Assembly (NCBI GenBank): GCA_024655945.1
Contig: JANLFK010000005.1
Location: forward strand, 62,317-126,316
DNA length: 64,000 nt
Direction of reading: 5' to 3'
DNA from: a candidate division KSB1 bacterium
GTDB lineage: Bacteria > Zhuqueibacterota > Zhuqueibacteria > JANLFK01 > Oleimicrobiaceae
In this document: positions 1 through 9,439 of the stretch, in pieces
Layout: each line of letters starts with the position of its first letter
Numbering within the stretch: position 1 is the stretch's first letter
The notes under the pieces: generated by a model
Told to the model about the DNA's origin: nothing
What the model saw: only the letters and a program-made list of their open reading frames with translations
The model's database searches: none
Made by a program: the position numbers and the translations under genes

Positions 1-125
1 GCCACCCCCTTTCGCCGCATGGCCGTGCCAATGGCCCTGCCAACCGCTTCCACCGTCGCATCGTCAAAGTCCTTCTCCACCACACCACGGATGTCGTACT
101 CGCGAAAGATGGCCGGATTGATCAT
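1..125 (-). CDS. Phosphomannomutase/phosphoglucomutase, N-terminal fragment (runs off window)
   Basis: Only the first 41 residues are in the window. They begin MINPAIFREYDIRGVV and continue with a helix ending in AMRRKGV. The IFREYDIRG motif is the classic N-terminus of the alpha-D-phosphohexomutase superfamily (ManB/AlgC type), which interconverts hexose 6- and 1-phosphates for sugar-nucleotide synthesis in the cytoplasm. The catalytic phosphoserine loop lies beyond the window. The ATG overlaps the TGA of prmC by 4 nt (ATGA), so translation is probably coupled to the rpmE-prfA-prmC run. Family assignment is solid; whether mannose or glucose phosphate is the substrate cannot be told. Confidence 0.85.
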   Translation of the reverse strand, partial: MINPAIFREYDIRGVVEKDFDDATVEAVGRAIGTAMRRKGV

Positions 126-1010
126 TGGGCTTCCTCTCTTCCTTTTCGTGCAATGACCACTCGTTCCTTTCCCGCCAGGTCCGGCAAGAGGGCGATGTCC
201 ACCAGGCCTGCCTGTGCCAGCAGTCTCATCATCTCTCGTCCCTGGCCCTCGCCGATCTCGGCAAAGAAGGCCCCGCCCGCGCTCAGGAGGTGCGCCAAAA
301 GAGGAATGAGGCGGCGGTAGAGGTCGAGGCCGTCTGGGCCGCCGTCCAAGGCCAGGAGCGGCTCATGGTCCTTGACCTCCGGAGCCAAGGCCTGAAGGGA
401 GGCCGTAGGCACGTAGGGCAAATTGGCAATTACCAGGGAAAAGGCACGTCCCGCTTTCCGGATAAAATCAGGCTGGCGGAGATCGGCGTGAACAAGGCGC
501 ACTCGCTGGCCGAGGCGCAACCGGCGGAGGTTGGCCTGCGCCACCGCCAGCGCTGCCCTGCTGCAGTCGACTGCCACAACCTCGCTGTCCGGCAGGAAGG
601 TAGCCAGGGCCGCGGCGATATTCCCACACCCCGTGCCAACGTCTAAGCAACGCAGCAGACTGCCTGCTGGGAAGGTCTGGCGGCAGAACTCCACCGCTCT
701 CTCCACCAGCGTCTCGGTCTCCGGCCTGGGAACAAGCACTGCCGGCGAGACAGACAAAGTCAGCCCCATAAAGTCCACTTCGCCGAGGATGTGCTGCAGC
801 GGCTCGCGCGCCAGTCGCCGCGCCAGCACACGGGCAAACTGTTGGCGCTGTCGCCGATCCAGGCAGCGCTCAGGTGTGGCATAAAGGTCGGCTCTCTGGC
901 AACGGAGCACGTGCAGCAACAGGCGCTCGGCGTCACCCTCCGGGCTGTCCAGGCCGGCTCTGCGGAGCAAGTCGCGCGCCTGGCGGAGGAGGGCAGCAAC
1001 GCTGGTCCCG

Positions 1011-2090
<1,080 letters not shown>

Positions 2091-2120
2091 GACGCGCCAC
2101 TCCTCATGAACCAGCCATGT

Positions 2121-3086
2121 TCAGGCAGCACTCCGGGCCGGCTCTTCCCCTCCGTCGGCATACGCGGTAGCCACCGCCGACACGTCCTGTCCCAGTGCGC
2201 TCCTCAGGGCCACCAGCGCGACCTCCAGCTGCCCCCGATCGGGCACCCGGGTGGTCAAGCCCTGCAGCCACATGCCCACCGCCACCAGCGGCCGCAGCAA
2301 AAAGTTGCGCGGCCACTTGGCACCGAGCCGCAGCAATTCGTACGACAAGCCGGCGATGAGCGGCACCAACAGCAGACGCACCACTACCAGCGGGTCCAAG
2401 GGACTGCGTGGTCGCGGCAACATCACAAAGACCAGCACACTGACCATGACGACCACCAGCAGGAAGCTGGTGCCACATCGTGCATGGGCCTGCCCGTGGC
2501 GGCTGGCCTCCTCCACCGACAATTCTCCCCCCTGCTGGTAGGCATGGATGCTCATGTGCTCAGCGCCGTGATATTCGAACACACGGCGGATCTCCTTCCA
2601 CTGCGAGATGGCCAGCAAATAGGCCACAAAGAGGCCCAGGCGCACGACCCCATCGATGAGGTTGAAGAGCAGACCTGAGCGCACGCCGGTCAAGTGGGCA
2701 ACGAGCAGGGGCAGGTAGAAGAACAGCCCCAAGCCGATAGCTACCGCCACTCCGAAGGTAAGCACCGTGAGCAAACGATTCCAAAGGGTTTGCTTCCCGA
2801 ACTCCGCCTGACCATCCTCGCCCATTGCCACGCGGCTGGAGAAGGTAAGCGCTTCCACCCCGAGCAGCAGCGACTCCACCAGCACCACTCCCCCGCGCAG
2901 CAGGGCAGCGCCCCAGAGTTTACTCCGTTCGGTCAACGAGCGGAAGGGGCGCAGACGATAGACGATGCTGCCATCCGGGCGGCGCACCGCCACGGCCACA
3001 GCACCCGGTGCCCGCATCATCACCCCCTCGATGACTGCCTGACCCCCCACGGAGGGGACTTGCGTCTGCTCAGAGTTCATCTTCAT
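2121..3086 (-). CDS. DUF1385 family membrane protein (YqhQ-like)
   Basis: The protein has the DUF1385 hallmark PSVGGQAVIEGVMMR near its N-terminus (about residues 11-25), then YRLRPF, a hydrophobic segment around 105-140 (LTFGVAVAIGLGLFFYLPLL), the HGAEH motif near 175, the RCGTSFL motif near 205, and a further hydrophobic block around 208-260. It is predicted to sit in the inner membrane; the conserved His/Glu/Cys residues have led to the label 'metal-dependent enzyme', but the reaction is unknown. DUF1385 next to rpmE and prfA is a recurrent neighbourhood. The chosen ATG has no clear ribosome binding site and starts 5 nt after the T-run of the upstream terminator, so it depends on read-through or coupling. 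Confidence 0.9.
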   Translation of the reverse strand: MKMNSEQTQVPSVGGQAVIEGVMMRAPGAVAVAVRRPDGSIVYRLRPFRSLTERSKLWGAALLRGGVVLVESLLLGVEALTFSSRVAMGEDGQAEFGKQTLWNRLLTVLTFGVAVAIGLGLFFYLPLLVAHLTGVRSGLLFNLIDGVVRLGLFVAYLLAISQWKEIRRVFEYHGAEHMSIHAYQQGGELSVEEASRHGQAHARCGTSFLLVVVMVSVLVFVMLPRPRSPLDPLVVVRLLLVPLIAGLSYELLRLGAKWPRNFLLRPLVAVGMWLQGLTTRVPDRGQLEVALVALRSALGQDVSAVATAYADGGEEPARSAA

Positions 3087-3091
3087 TTAAG

Positions 3092-3123
3092 CAAAAAACG
3101 GAATACGCCCCCGGCGCATTCCG
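3092..3123 (-). terminator. Rho-independent terminator after rpmE
   Basis: On the minus strand the arms CGGAATGCGCC and GGCGTATTCCG form an 11-bp stem with one imperfect pair, followed at once by TTTTTT. It follows the rpmE stop by about 20 nt and ends only 5 nt before the ATG of the DUF1385 gene. No promoter fits between it and that gene, so the prfA operon appears to depend on read-through of this hairpin. Confidence 0.85.
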
Positions 3124-3143
3124 TCTCTTTCTCCGCCAACGTG

Positions 3144-3368
3144 CTAAGAATCGTGCTGCTCAGCCTCTTTGCCGCGCCCGTACTTCTTCAAGAACTTTTC
3201 CACGCGACCGGCCGAGTCCACCAATTTCTGCTTGCCGGTGAAGAACGGATGACAGTTCGAGCAGATTTCCAGCTTCATGTCGCCCAAGGTGGAGCGCACC
3301 TGCCACGAGTTGCCGCAGGCGCACCTCACCGTGCTGACCTTGTACTCCGGATGGATATCCTTCTTCAA
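3144..3368 (-). CDS. rpmE: 50S ribosomal protein L31, zinc-binding (C+) form
   Basis: The 74-residue protein reads as L31: KKDIHPEY at the start, CAC (Cys16, Cys18), then CSNCHPF (Cys36, Cys39) and [17 protein letters not shown]. The four cysteines mark the zinc-loaded form made under zinc-sufficient conditions. The start codon is TTG; it is chosen because AGGAGG lies 9 nt upstream and the family N-terminus begins exactly there. The gene has its own promoter (3408-3436) and a strong terminator. The basic C-terminal tail ([14 protein letters not shown]) is typical. Confidence 0.97.
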   Translation of the reverse strand: MKKDIHPEYKVSTVRCACGNSWQVRSTLGDMKLEICSNCHPFFTGKQKLVDSAGRVEKFLKKYGRGKEAEQHDS

Positions 3369-3407
3369 CGTCTCAACCTCCTCTCCGCGGCTCTGTTGCG
3401 CGGCGTA

Positions 3408-3436
3408 AATATAGCAAAAGCATGATACGAATGCAA
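3408..3436 (-). promoter_or_regulatory. Predicted rpmE promoter (TTGCAT-N17-TATATT)
   Basis: On the minus strand TTGCAT and TATATT are separated by exactly 17 bp, about 40 nt before the TTG start of rpmE. The same form recurs before other transcription units in the window. Confidence 0.65.
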
Positions 3437-3439
3437 GCG

Positions 3440-3463
3440 GAAAATCCCACCGCGCGGGGCGGG
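3440..3463 (-). terminator. Possible weak terminator of the efflux operon
   Basis: On the minus strand CCCGCC and GGTGGG form a short stem (one G-U pair) around a CCGCGC loop, followed by ATTTTCC. It lies just after the PII-like gene and before the rpmE promoter. The stem is short and the T-run weak, so this is tentative. Confidence 0.3.
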
Positions 3464-3470
3464 CAAAGGC

Positions 3471-3764
3471 TCACACCTTCTCCTCCACCCCTAAGACGAA
3501 TGCCTTCACGCCCTTACCGTGGTGACGTGTCTTCAGCTGCTTGGCTCGCTCCAGAAGGGCCTCTATGCGCTCCTGCCGATCGACCACGAGCAACATGGCG
3601 TTCTCGCCGGGCCACACTGCGGTACCGAGCCGCGCCCCGCCAGTGCGGCCCCGGCCGAAGACCTTCGGGATCAACGTGAAGCAACAGACTTCGCACTCTT
3701 CAATGCAATCCAAAACCGCCCGTTCCAAGGCGTCGTTGTAGATCACAATCAGCATCTTGTCCAT
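3471..3764 (-). CDS. Small PII-like protein at the end of the RND efflux operon
   Basis: This 97-residue cytoplasmic protein has a ferredoxin-like PII pattern: strand MLIVIYND, helix ALERAVLDCIEECEV, strand FTLIPKVFGRGRTGG, strand ENAMLLVVD, helix RIEALLERAKQL, strand GVKAFVLGV. It resembles the short PII-superfamily proteins that sit beside RND pump genes in Bacteroidota and Chlorobi. The tip around residues 36-50 is short, without the long T-loop and uridylylation tyrosine of GlnB. It starts 12 nt after the pump stop codon with GGGAGA upstream. A role sensing a ligand and touching the pump is inference from position. Three cysteines cluster at residues 20-28 (DCIEECEVCC), which could hint at metal or redox sensing. 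Confidence 0.75.
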   Translation of the reverse strand: MDKMLIVIYNDALERAVLDCIEECEVCCFTLIPKVFGRGRTGGARLGTAVWPGENAMLLVVDRQERIEALLERAKQLKTRHHGKGVKAFVLGVEEKV

Positions 3765-3776
3765 TTCGGCTCTCCC

Positions 3777-6700
3777 TTAACGGTGCAGGGCCTGCGCCCG
3801 CTTCAGACGTGCCTCGGCTATGGAATACAACGTGGGCACAAACACCAGGGTAATGACCGTCGACACAACCAAGCCGCCGATCACGGCGACGGCCAGCGGC
3901 ACCCAGGTCTCCGAGCCCTCGGCACGACTGAGCGCCATGGGCAGCAGGCCGAAGATGGTGGTGGTGGCAGTCATCAACACCGGCCGCAGCCGCCGCTGGC
4001 CAGCAGTCTGCACCGCCTCGGCCACGGCCATCCCGCGGGCGCGCAACAGGTTTGTGTAATCCACCAACACGATGGCGTTGTTCACCACGATGCCCACCAG
4101 CATAATCATGCCGATGAAGGCATTGACGCTGAGCGTGGTACCGGTGATGAGCAGTGCCCAAATTACCCCCACCACCGCAAATGGCACCGAGAACATGATG
4201 ACAAACGGGTCGATGAGGGATTCGAACTGGGCGGCCATCACCAAGTAGACCAGCAGAATGCCCAACGCCATGGCAAAGAGCAATTGCTTGAACGAGCTGG
4301 CTTGCTGTTCCACGGCGCCGGTCACTTTGACCTCCACCTCGGGCGGCAGGGGCAACTTCGCCAGAGCCTTCGTCAGATCCCTGCCGACTGCGCCACTCGA
4401 GCGGCCGACTATGCCACAGCTGACGGTCACCAGCCGCTGCTGGTTCTTGCGGTCGATCTTCACCGGCGCCACATGCTTCTCGACGGTGGCCAGGCTCTTC
4501 AGGGGGATGAGCGTGCCAGTGGGCCCCATGATGGACACGTCGCCAATGTCCTCCACGGCCCTGCGGTCCTCCTCCCGCAACTGGACAAAGACGGAGTACT
4601 CCTCTCCTGCCTCGCGATATTTCACCACGTCGCTGCCGTAGAAGCTGGTGCGCAAGGCCATGCCCACTTGGGCTACGGAAAGCCCGAGGGCTGCAGCCTT
4701 GGCGCGGTCCACCACCACCCAGTACTCCGGCTTTCCTTCCTCGCGCGAAATCACCACGTCCGTGGTACCCTTGATTTCGCTCATTATCCGCTGGATCTGT
4801 CTGGCGACGCTCTCGGTCGTCGCCAGGTCATAGCCGTACACTTCGACTTCGATGGGCTTGCCGCCCCCGAGCATCGCCGTGAAAGGGTCAGTGGGGCTAA
4901 AGTCCACGGTCTTGATGCCCGGGATCCTTTGCAAGGCCTTGCTCAGGCGTTGGCCGATTTCGCGATCTCTGGCCGACCGCTGTGCTCGCGGTACCAAAGT
5001 GCCCTGCACAGAAAGGACATTGTTCCCCTCCTTCTGTGCCATGCTGGCACCCATGCCGGAGCGGCTGGTGCCGCAGCGGGCGATGATGACCTGGCGTTCG
5101 GGCACCTCCTTGGCAATGATCTCCTCCACCTGCCGCATCACCGCATCGGTGGTCTCCAAGTTGGTCCCCACCGGCAGCTCAATGTATCCCCGCAACTGAG
5201 ATTCGTCGGTCTGGGGAAAGAACTCGGTGTTGACGAAGCGCAGCATGCCGAGGCTGAGGATGAAGATCCCCAGACCGGCCAGTATCACCACCAGCTTGTG
5301 GCGCAATGCCCAGCCCAACAGCCTCCGGTAGCCTTCCTCCACGCGCCGGAACGCCTGCTCACTGCGCGCATAGAGCTTGCCGGAAAAGCCCTCGCTGTTG
5401 CCGCCATTGCTGGTGCGCACGCGCAGCAACTTGGCCGAAAGCATGGGTACCAGGTACAAAGAAGTGAACAACGACGCCCCCAGCACAAACATGAGCACGT
5501 AGCCGAGCTGCCGGAAGAGAATGCCGGCGATGCCTTGCACGAACAGCAACGGCACGAAGATGACCACCGTCGTCAAAGTCGAAGCGCTCACCGCCATGGC
5601 TACTTCGCGTGCGCCAAACACCGCGCCTTCCTCTGGCGTTTCTTCCAGTTCGGTGCGGTGGCGGTAGATGTTCTCGAAAATCACGATGGCGTTGTCCACC
5701 ACCATGCCGATGGCGATGGCCACACTGGACAACGACATGATGTTGATGGTGTAGTTGGCCACCCGCAGCAAGATGAAGGCAGTCACCAGCGAGAAGGGGA
5801 TAACAAAAGCGATGACCAAGCTCGCCCGCAAGTTGCGGAGGAAGAGCAATACGACCAGCACTACCAGGATCGACGCCCAGATGAGCGTCGTCGCCAGCCC
5901 GGCGATGGACTGCTTGATGAAGGTGGAGCCATCGTAGACGCTTTTCACCTCCACATCTTTGGGCAAGGAAGGGCGAATCTCTTCGATCGTCTTCCACACC
6001 TCCCTGGTGACGGCAACGGTGTTGACGCCGGACTGCTTCTGCACCATGACCATGACGCTGGGCTTACCGTCCATGCGGCTCACGCGCGTGACCTCCGCGT
6101 AACCATCCTCGATGGTCGCTACGTCGCGCAGGTAGATGGGCACGCCGCGCACGGTGCCGATGGCTACGTCGCCAATTTCCTGCACGGTGCGGAACTCACC
6201 AGGCAGGCGGACGATGTACTCTTTGCTGCCTGCCTTCAAAGAACCCGCAGGCAGGTTGATGTTGGCCGCCTGCAGCATGCGTGTCACCATGTCGATGGAC
6301 AGGCCTCTGGCCTGCAAGGCGGCCGCATCCACCCTTACGTTAATCTGGCGCTCCAGGCCTCCGAACACGGTAGCCGAGCCGACTCCTGCCACGCGCCGGA
6401 TGGGGTCGCAGAGCTTGTCGTCCACCAACTTCTGCAACTCCGGAAAACTCTCGTCGGCGCTTATGCCCAAGAACAGGATGGGCATCAGCGAGGCATCGAA
6501 CTTGAAGATGAGTGGGTCAGAGGCATCTTCCGGCAAGAATGGCGCGTAGAAGCCCAACTTGTCGCGCACGTCCATGGCTGCCGCATCGATGTTCGTGCCC
6601 CACTTGAAGTAGACCACCGTGGCGGAGATGTTCTCCTGGCTGGTGGAAGTGACCTTGTCCACGTTCGGCACTGTGCTCACCGCGTCTTCGATCAGCCGGG

Positions 6701-6890
6701 TGACGCGGGTCTCCACGTCCTCCGGACCGGCGCCCGGATAGGTCGTCGTGATCGAGACGGCCGGCAGCGTAATGTCCGGGAGCAGGTCGATCCCCAACTG
6801 GGAGAGGCTCACCAGTCCCAGGATGAGAATGACCACAAAGACGACAATAGTCGTAACAGGCCTGCGTACACCCAGTTCTGGAAGGTTCAT
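3777..6890 (-). CDS. RND-family efflux pump inner membrane subunit (AcrB/HAE1-like)
   Basis: The 1,037-residue protein has the full RND layout: N-terminal transmembrane helix (VTTIVVFVVILILGLVSL), a first periplasmic loop, six-helix bundle with GMVVDNAIVIFENIYRHRTE, a second periplasmic loop from about 560, and a closing bundle with GIVVNNAIVLVDYTNLLR. It would export hydrophobic or amphiphilic compounds by proton exchange together with the TolC and fusion proteins upstream. Compared with AcrB, the proton-relay pair Asp-Asp of helix 4 reads Asp-Asn and the lysine of helix 10 is Asn, as in SwrC-like branches. The ATG lies 1 nt after the fusion protein stop. Substrate cannot be predicted. Confidence 0.95.
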   Translation of the reverse strand: MNLPELGVRRPVTTIVVFVVILILGLVSLSQLGIDLLPDITLPAVSITTTYPGAGPEDVETRVTRLIEDAVSTVPNVDKVTSTSQENISATVVYFKWGTNIDAAAMDVRDKLGFYAPFLPEDASDPLIFKFDASLMPILFLGISADESFPELQKLVDDKLCDPIRRVAGVGSATVFGGLERQINVRVDAAALQARGLSIDMVTRMLQAANINLPAGSLKAGSKEYIVRLPGEFRTVQEIGDVAIGTVRGVPIYLRDVATIEDGYAEVTRVSRMDGKPSVMVMVQKQSGVNTVAVTREVWKTIEEIRPSLPKDVEVKSVYDGSTFIKQSIAGLATTLIWASILVVLVVLLFLRNLRASLVIAFVIPFSLVTAFILLRVANYTINIMSLSSVAIAIGMVVDNAIVIFENIYRHRTELEETPEEGAVFGAREVAMAVSASTLTTVVIFVPLLFVQGIAGILFRQLGYVLMFVLGASLFTSLYLVPMLSAKLLRVRTSNGGNSEGFSGKLYARSEQAFRRVEEGYRRLLGWALRHKLVVILAGLGIFILSLGMLRFVNTEFFPQTDESQLRGYIELPVGTNLETTDAVMRQVEEIIAKEVPERQVIIARCGTSRSGMGASMAQKEGNNVLSVQGTLVPRAQRSARDREIGQRLSKALQRIPGIKTVDFSPTDPFTAMLGGGKPIEVEVYGYDLATTESVARQIQRIMSEIKGTTDVVISREEGKPEYWVVVDRAKAAALGLSVAQVGMALRTSFYGSDVVKYREAGEEYSVFVQLREEDRRAVEDIGDVSIMGPTGTLIPLKSLATVEKHVAPVKIDRKNQQRLVTVSCGIVGRSSGAVGRDLTKALAKLPLPPEVEVKVTGAVEQQASSFKQLLFAMALGILLVYLVMAAQFESLIDPFVIMFSVPFAVVGVIWALLITGTTLSVNAFIGMIMLVGIVVNNAIVLVDYTNLLRARGMAVAEAVQTAGQRRLRPVLMTATTTIFGLLPMALSRAEGSETWVPLAVAVIGGLVVSTVITLVFVPTLYSIAEARLKRAQALHR

Positions 6891-6891
6891 G

Positions 6892-7986
6892 CTACTCCCC
6901 TCCTTCCACGGTCACGCGCGAGCCCTGCTGGAGCATCTGTTGGCCAACCACCACCAGCTGGTCACCCTCCTGGAGCCCGCTCACCACCTCGGCCAGCCCA
7001 TTCTGCATGATGCCGACGCGTACCCCCTTGCGCATGGCAATGCCATCCTCGACCACGTAGACGTAACGCTCGACCTCTGTGCCGAGCAACGCGTCGGTCG
7101 GCACCACGAGCGCTTCCTCCCTGGAGGCTACGACCACGGCAACGCGGGCGAACATGCCAGCCTTCAGCTCCAGGCGTGGGTTTGGCACCACCACCTGCAC
7201 TTCAAAGGTGCGCGTCGCTGTGTTGGCCGCCGCATTCACCGCCGACACCTCGCCGGCAAAGACCTGGTCGGGGAAAACATCCACCCGCACCTCCACCGGC
7301 AGCCCCTCGCGCAGCTTGGTCACCTCCCTTTCCGAGGCGTTGATGCGGATCTTGACACGCGACAGGTCCACCAGGGTGACCACTCCCTGCGCGCCGGGCA
7401 TCTGCGGGTTGATCATGTCGCCTTCGTTCATGTACTTGGCGGTAACCACTCCGGCAAAGGGAGCCTTCATCACCGAGTGGCGAAGTTGCCATTGGGCCAG
7501 GGCTAAGGCGGCCTGTGCCTGCTGCAACTGCGCCTGCGCGGCCTGATAGGCGAGCTGCACCTTCTCGTACTGCTGCTCGCTCACCGAGCCCTTCTGCTTC
7601 AGCTCCTGCATGCGGTTCCAGTTGCGCTCGGCGTCGTCAAAGTTGGCCTGGGCAACGGCCAGTCCTGCCTGCGCCTGCTGCAGTTGCAGGGAGAAGGTTT
7701 CGTTGTCGAGTTCGGCGAGCGTCTGTCCCGCCGCCACGCGGTCGCCGATGTCCACATAGATCCTGGCAATCTTGCCCCCCACGCTGGGCACCACGCGCAT
7801 CTCGCGATAGGGTTCGATGCTGCCAATGTAGGTGAGCACTTCTCTGATCGACCCCTTGGTCACCGGGCTCACCCTCACCCGGACGATGGCGGTTTCGGTC
7901 GCTCGCGAATCTCCTTTCGAGGCACAACCTGCGGCCACCACCAAAGCGAGGGCCGCGGCCATTGCCGTGAGACAGACTCCTCTCAT
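6892..7986 (-). CDS. RND efflux periplasmic adaptor (membrane fusion protein, lipoprotein)
   Basis: The protein has a lipoprotein signal with lipobox VAAGC, the lipoyl/barrel-sandwich half-motif VGGKIARIYVDIGDRVAAGQ, a long alpha-hairpin (about residues 95-170, rich in Gln and Ala) that would dock on TolC, the returning half-motif VMKAPFAGVVTAKYMNEGD, and a C-terminal beta-barrel and membrane-proximal part. This is the AcrA/HlyD family layout. The start is placed at the second Met of the frame (MRGVCL) because GGAGG lies 6 nt before it; an ATG 12 nt further upstream is less likely. The gene is sandwiched between tolC-like and pump genes, with a 1-nt gap to the pump. Confidence 0.95.
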   Translation of the reverse strand: MRGVCLTAMAAALALVVAAGCASKGDSRATETAIVRVRVSPVTKGSIREVLTYIGSIEPYREMRVVPSVGGKIARIYVDIGDRVAAGQTLAELDNETFSLQLQQAQAGLAVAQANFDDAERNWNRMQELKQKGSVSEQQYEKVQLAYQAAQAQLQQAQAALALAQWQLRHSVMKAPFAGVVTAKYMNEGDMINPQMPGAQGVVTLVDLSRVKIRINASEREVTKLREGLPVEVRVDVFPDQVFAGEVSAVNAAANTATRTFEVQVVVPNPRLELKAGMFARVAVVVASREEALVVPTDALLGTEVERYVYVVEDGIAMRKGVRVGIMQNGLAEVVSGLQEGDQLVVVGQQMLQQGSRVTVEGGE

Positions 7987-8010
7987 AGGTTCCTCCATGC
8001 TCTCCAGCAG

Positions 8011-9396
8011 CTAATCTTCCTTCTGTTCATTAGCAAAGCGCCCCAAGCCGCGATCAAGACGCGCTAAGGCAATCTGATAGTCTGCCAAGGCAGACACATG
8101 GTCAGTCTTTGCCTTCACCAGCAGCGAATTGGCATCCAGCACCTCGGTGTTCGTCACCATCCCCTCGTGGAACTTGTCCAAGGTGACCTTGTAGTTTTCC
8201 TCCGCCTGGAGCACGTTCTCCTCGGCCAAGGCCAGGCTCTGCTTGGCCTCGTTGATGGCCAATGCGGCCTGCGTCACCTCCAAGGCGATGCCGTCCTTGA
8301 GGGCGCTCGTGTTTGCCTGCACCTGGCGCAGCTGGCGTTCTGCCTGCTCTTTCTTGTACCGGGTGGCGCCCCAGTCAAACAGATTGATCTGTGCCGCCAC
8401 GGTAGCGGTCCAGGTGGCATAAAAGTCTGGGTTGTATTCGCGGTCCGGGCGCTTGTACCCATAGTCCAGCACCAGCGCCACCGATGGCAGCCATCCTGCA
8501 GAGGCCACCTGCACCGCCTTTTCGCTCAGGCGGCGATTGTGTTCCATGAGCTGCACTTCCGGCCGCTGGCGGAGCGCTAACTGGCGCGCCTGCTCGAGGT
8601 CGACCTCCGCCGGGGGCATGCGTTCCAATTGCTCCGTCAACTCGAGCTCGGTGTCCACCGGCAGGCCCAACAGCAGGCACAGCGCCCCCATGGCCAGGCG
8701 GCGCCCATGCTGCGCCTGAATCTCCATGAGGCGCACGTTGGATAGCTGCACCTTCGCCTTCAGCAGGTCGTTCTTGGTGAGCATGCCGACCTCGTACATG
8801 TTCTGCAGGTCCTGCACGTAGGCTTCCATGCGCTGCACGCCCTGGTGGGCAACTTCGACCATCTTGCCCGCCTTGACGGCTCCCCAGTAGGCTTGCTTGA
8901 CCTCGAAAATCAGGTCACCTTGCTCCTTCTTGAGGCTCGCCTCGGCCATCTTCAGCCCCTCCTCTGCCATCTGGTAGCCGTTGTACAGTCGGCCGCCGGT
9001 GAACAGGGGTTGCTGCAGGGAGACGCCGATCCCCACGATCTCGTCGCGCCCCACCGGGATGCGCTTGGGGAACTGCTGCGCCGGCATGCCCGGTATCTGC
9101 GGGAAGCTCTTGGAGATGCCCTCAAAGATCCTTCCCGGCATGAAGGGGGCGACGTCGAGGCGACTGTAATTGGCAGAGCCACGAAGCTGGGGGAAGAAGC
9201 CGGTTCTGGTCTCGCCCAGTTTGGCTGCGGCTTCGCCCACACGCTCGCGCGCCACGGTCAAGCGTTCGTTCTGGCTCAAGGCCAGCTCGATGCTCTCCTG
9301 CATGTCCAAGGCCATGCGCTCCTGCGCCAACGTGCCAGAGGCGGCCAAGAACACCAGCCCCACGCTTGCAACCACAAGCCACCAACCGTTCCTCAT
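8011..9396 (-). CDS. TolC-family outer membrane efflux protein
   Basis: A Sec signal peptide (LVVASVGLVFLAASGTLAQ) precedes two similar halves of alternating helices and short strands, as expected for the TolC trimeric channel. The repeats are visible as ESIELALSQNERLTVARERV near the start and ARQLALRQRPEVQLMEHNR near residue 270, each followed by a strand and long helices. At about 461 residues it has the usual family length. The ATG is chosen over a GTG two codons upstream because GAGG lies 6 nt before it. It is the exit duct for the RND pump encoded downstream in the same operon. Confidence 0.93.
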   Translation of the reverse strand: MRNGWWLVVASVGLVFLAASGTLAQERMALDMQESIELALSQNERLTVARERVGEAAAKLGETRTGFFPQLRGSANYSRLDVAPFMPGRIFEGISKSFPQIPGMPAQQFPKRIPVGRDEIVGIGVSLQQPLFTGGRLYNGYQMAEEGLKMAEASLKKEQGDLIFEVKQAYWGAVKAGKMVEVAHQGVQRMEAYVQDLQNMYEVGMLTKNDLLKAKVQLSNVRLMEIQAQHGRRLAMGALCLLLGLPVDTELELTEQLERMPPAEVDLEQARQLALRQRPEVQLMEHNRRLSEKAVQVASAGWLPSVALVLDYGYKRPDREYNPDFYATWTATVAAQINLFDWGATRYKKEQAERQLRQVQANTSALKDGIALEVTQAALAINEAKQSLALAEENVLQAEENYKVTLDKFHEGMVTNTEVLDANSLLVKAKTDHVSALADYQIALARLDRGLGRFANEQKED

Positions 9397-9439
9397 GAGC
9401 ACCTCACACTCGCTAGGTTATTCGTTGCCTTCGCCTTGG

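Noticed and set aside
3519-7010. Very long plus-strand open frame (about 1,160 codons) opposite the RND pump gene
   Set aside because: It is a GC-driven antisense frame: His/Gln-rich, no family resemblance, no ribosome binding site, and the minus strand encodes a complete RND pump.
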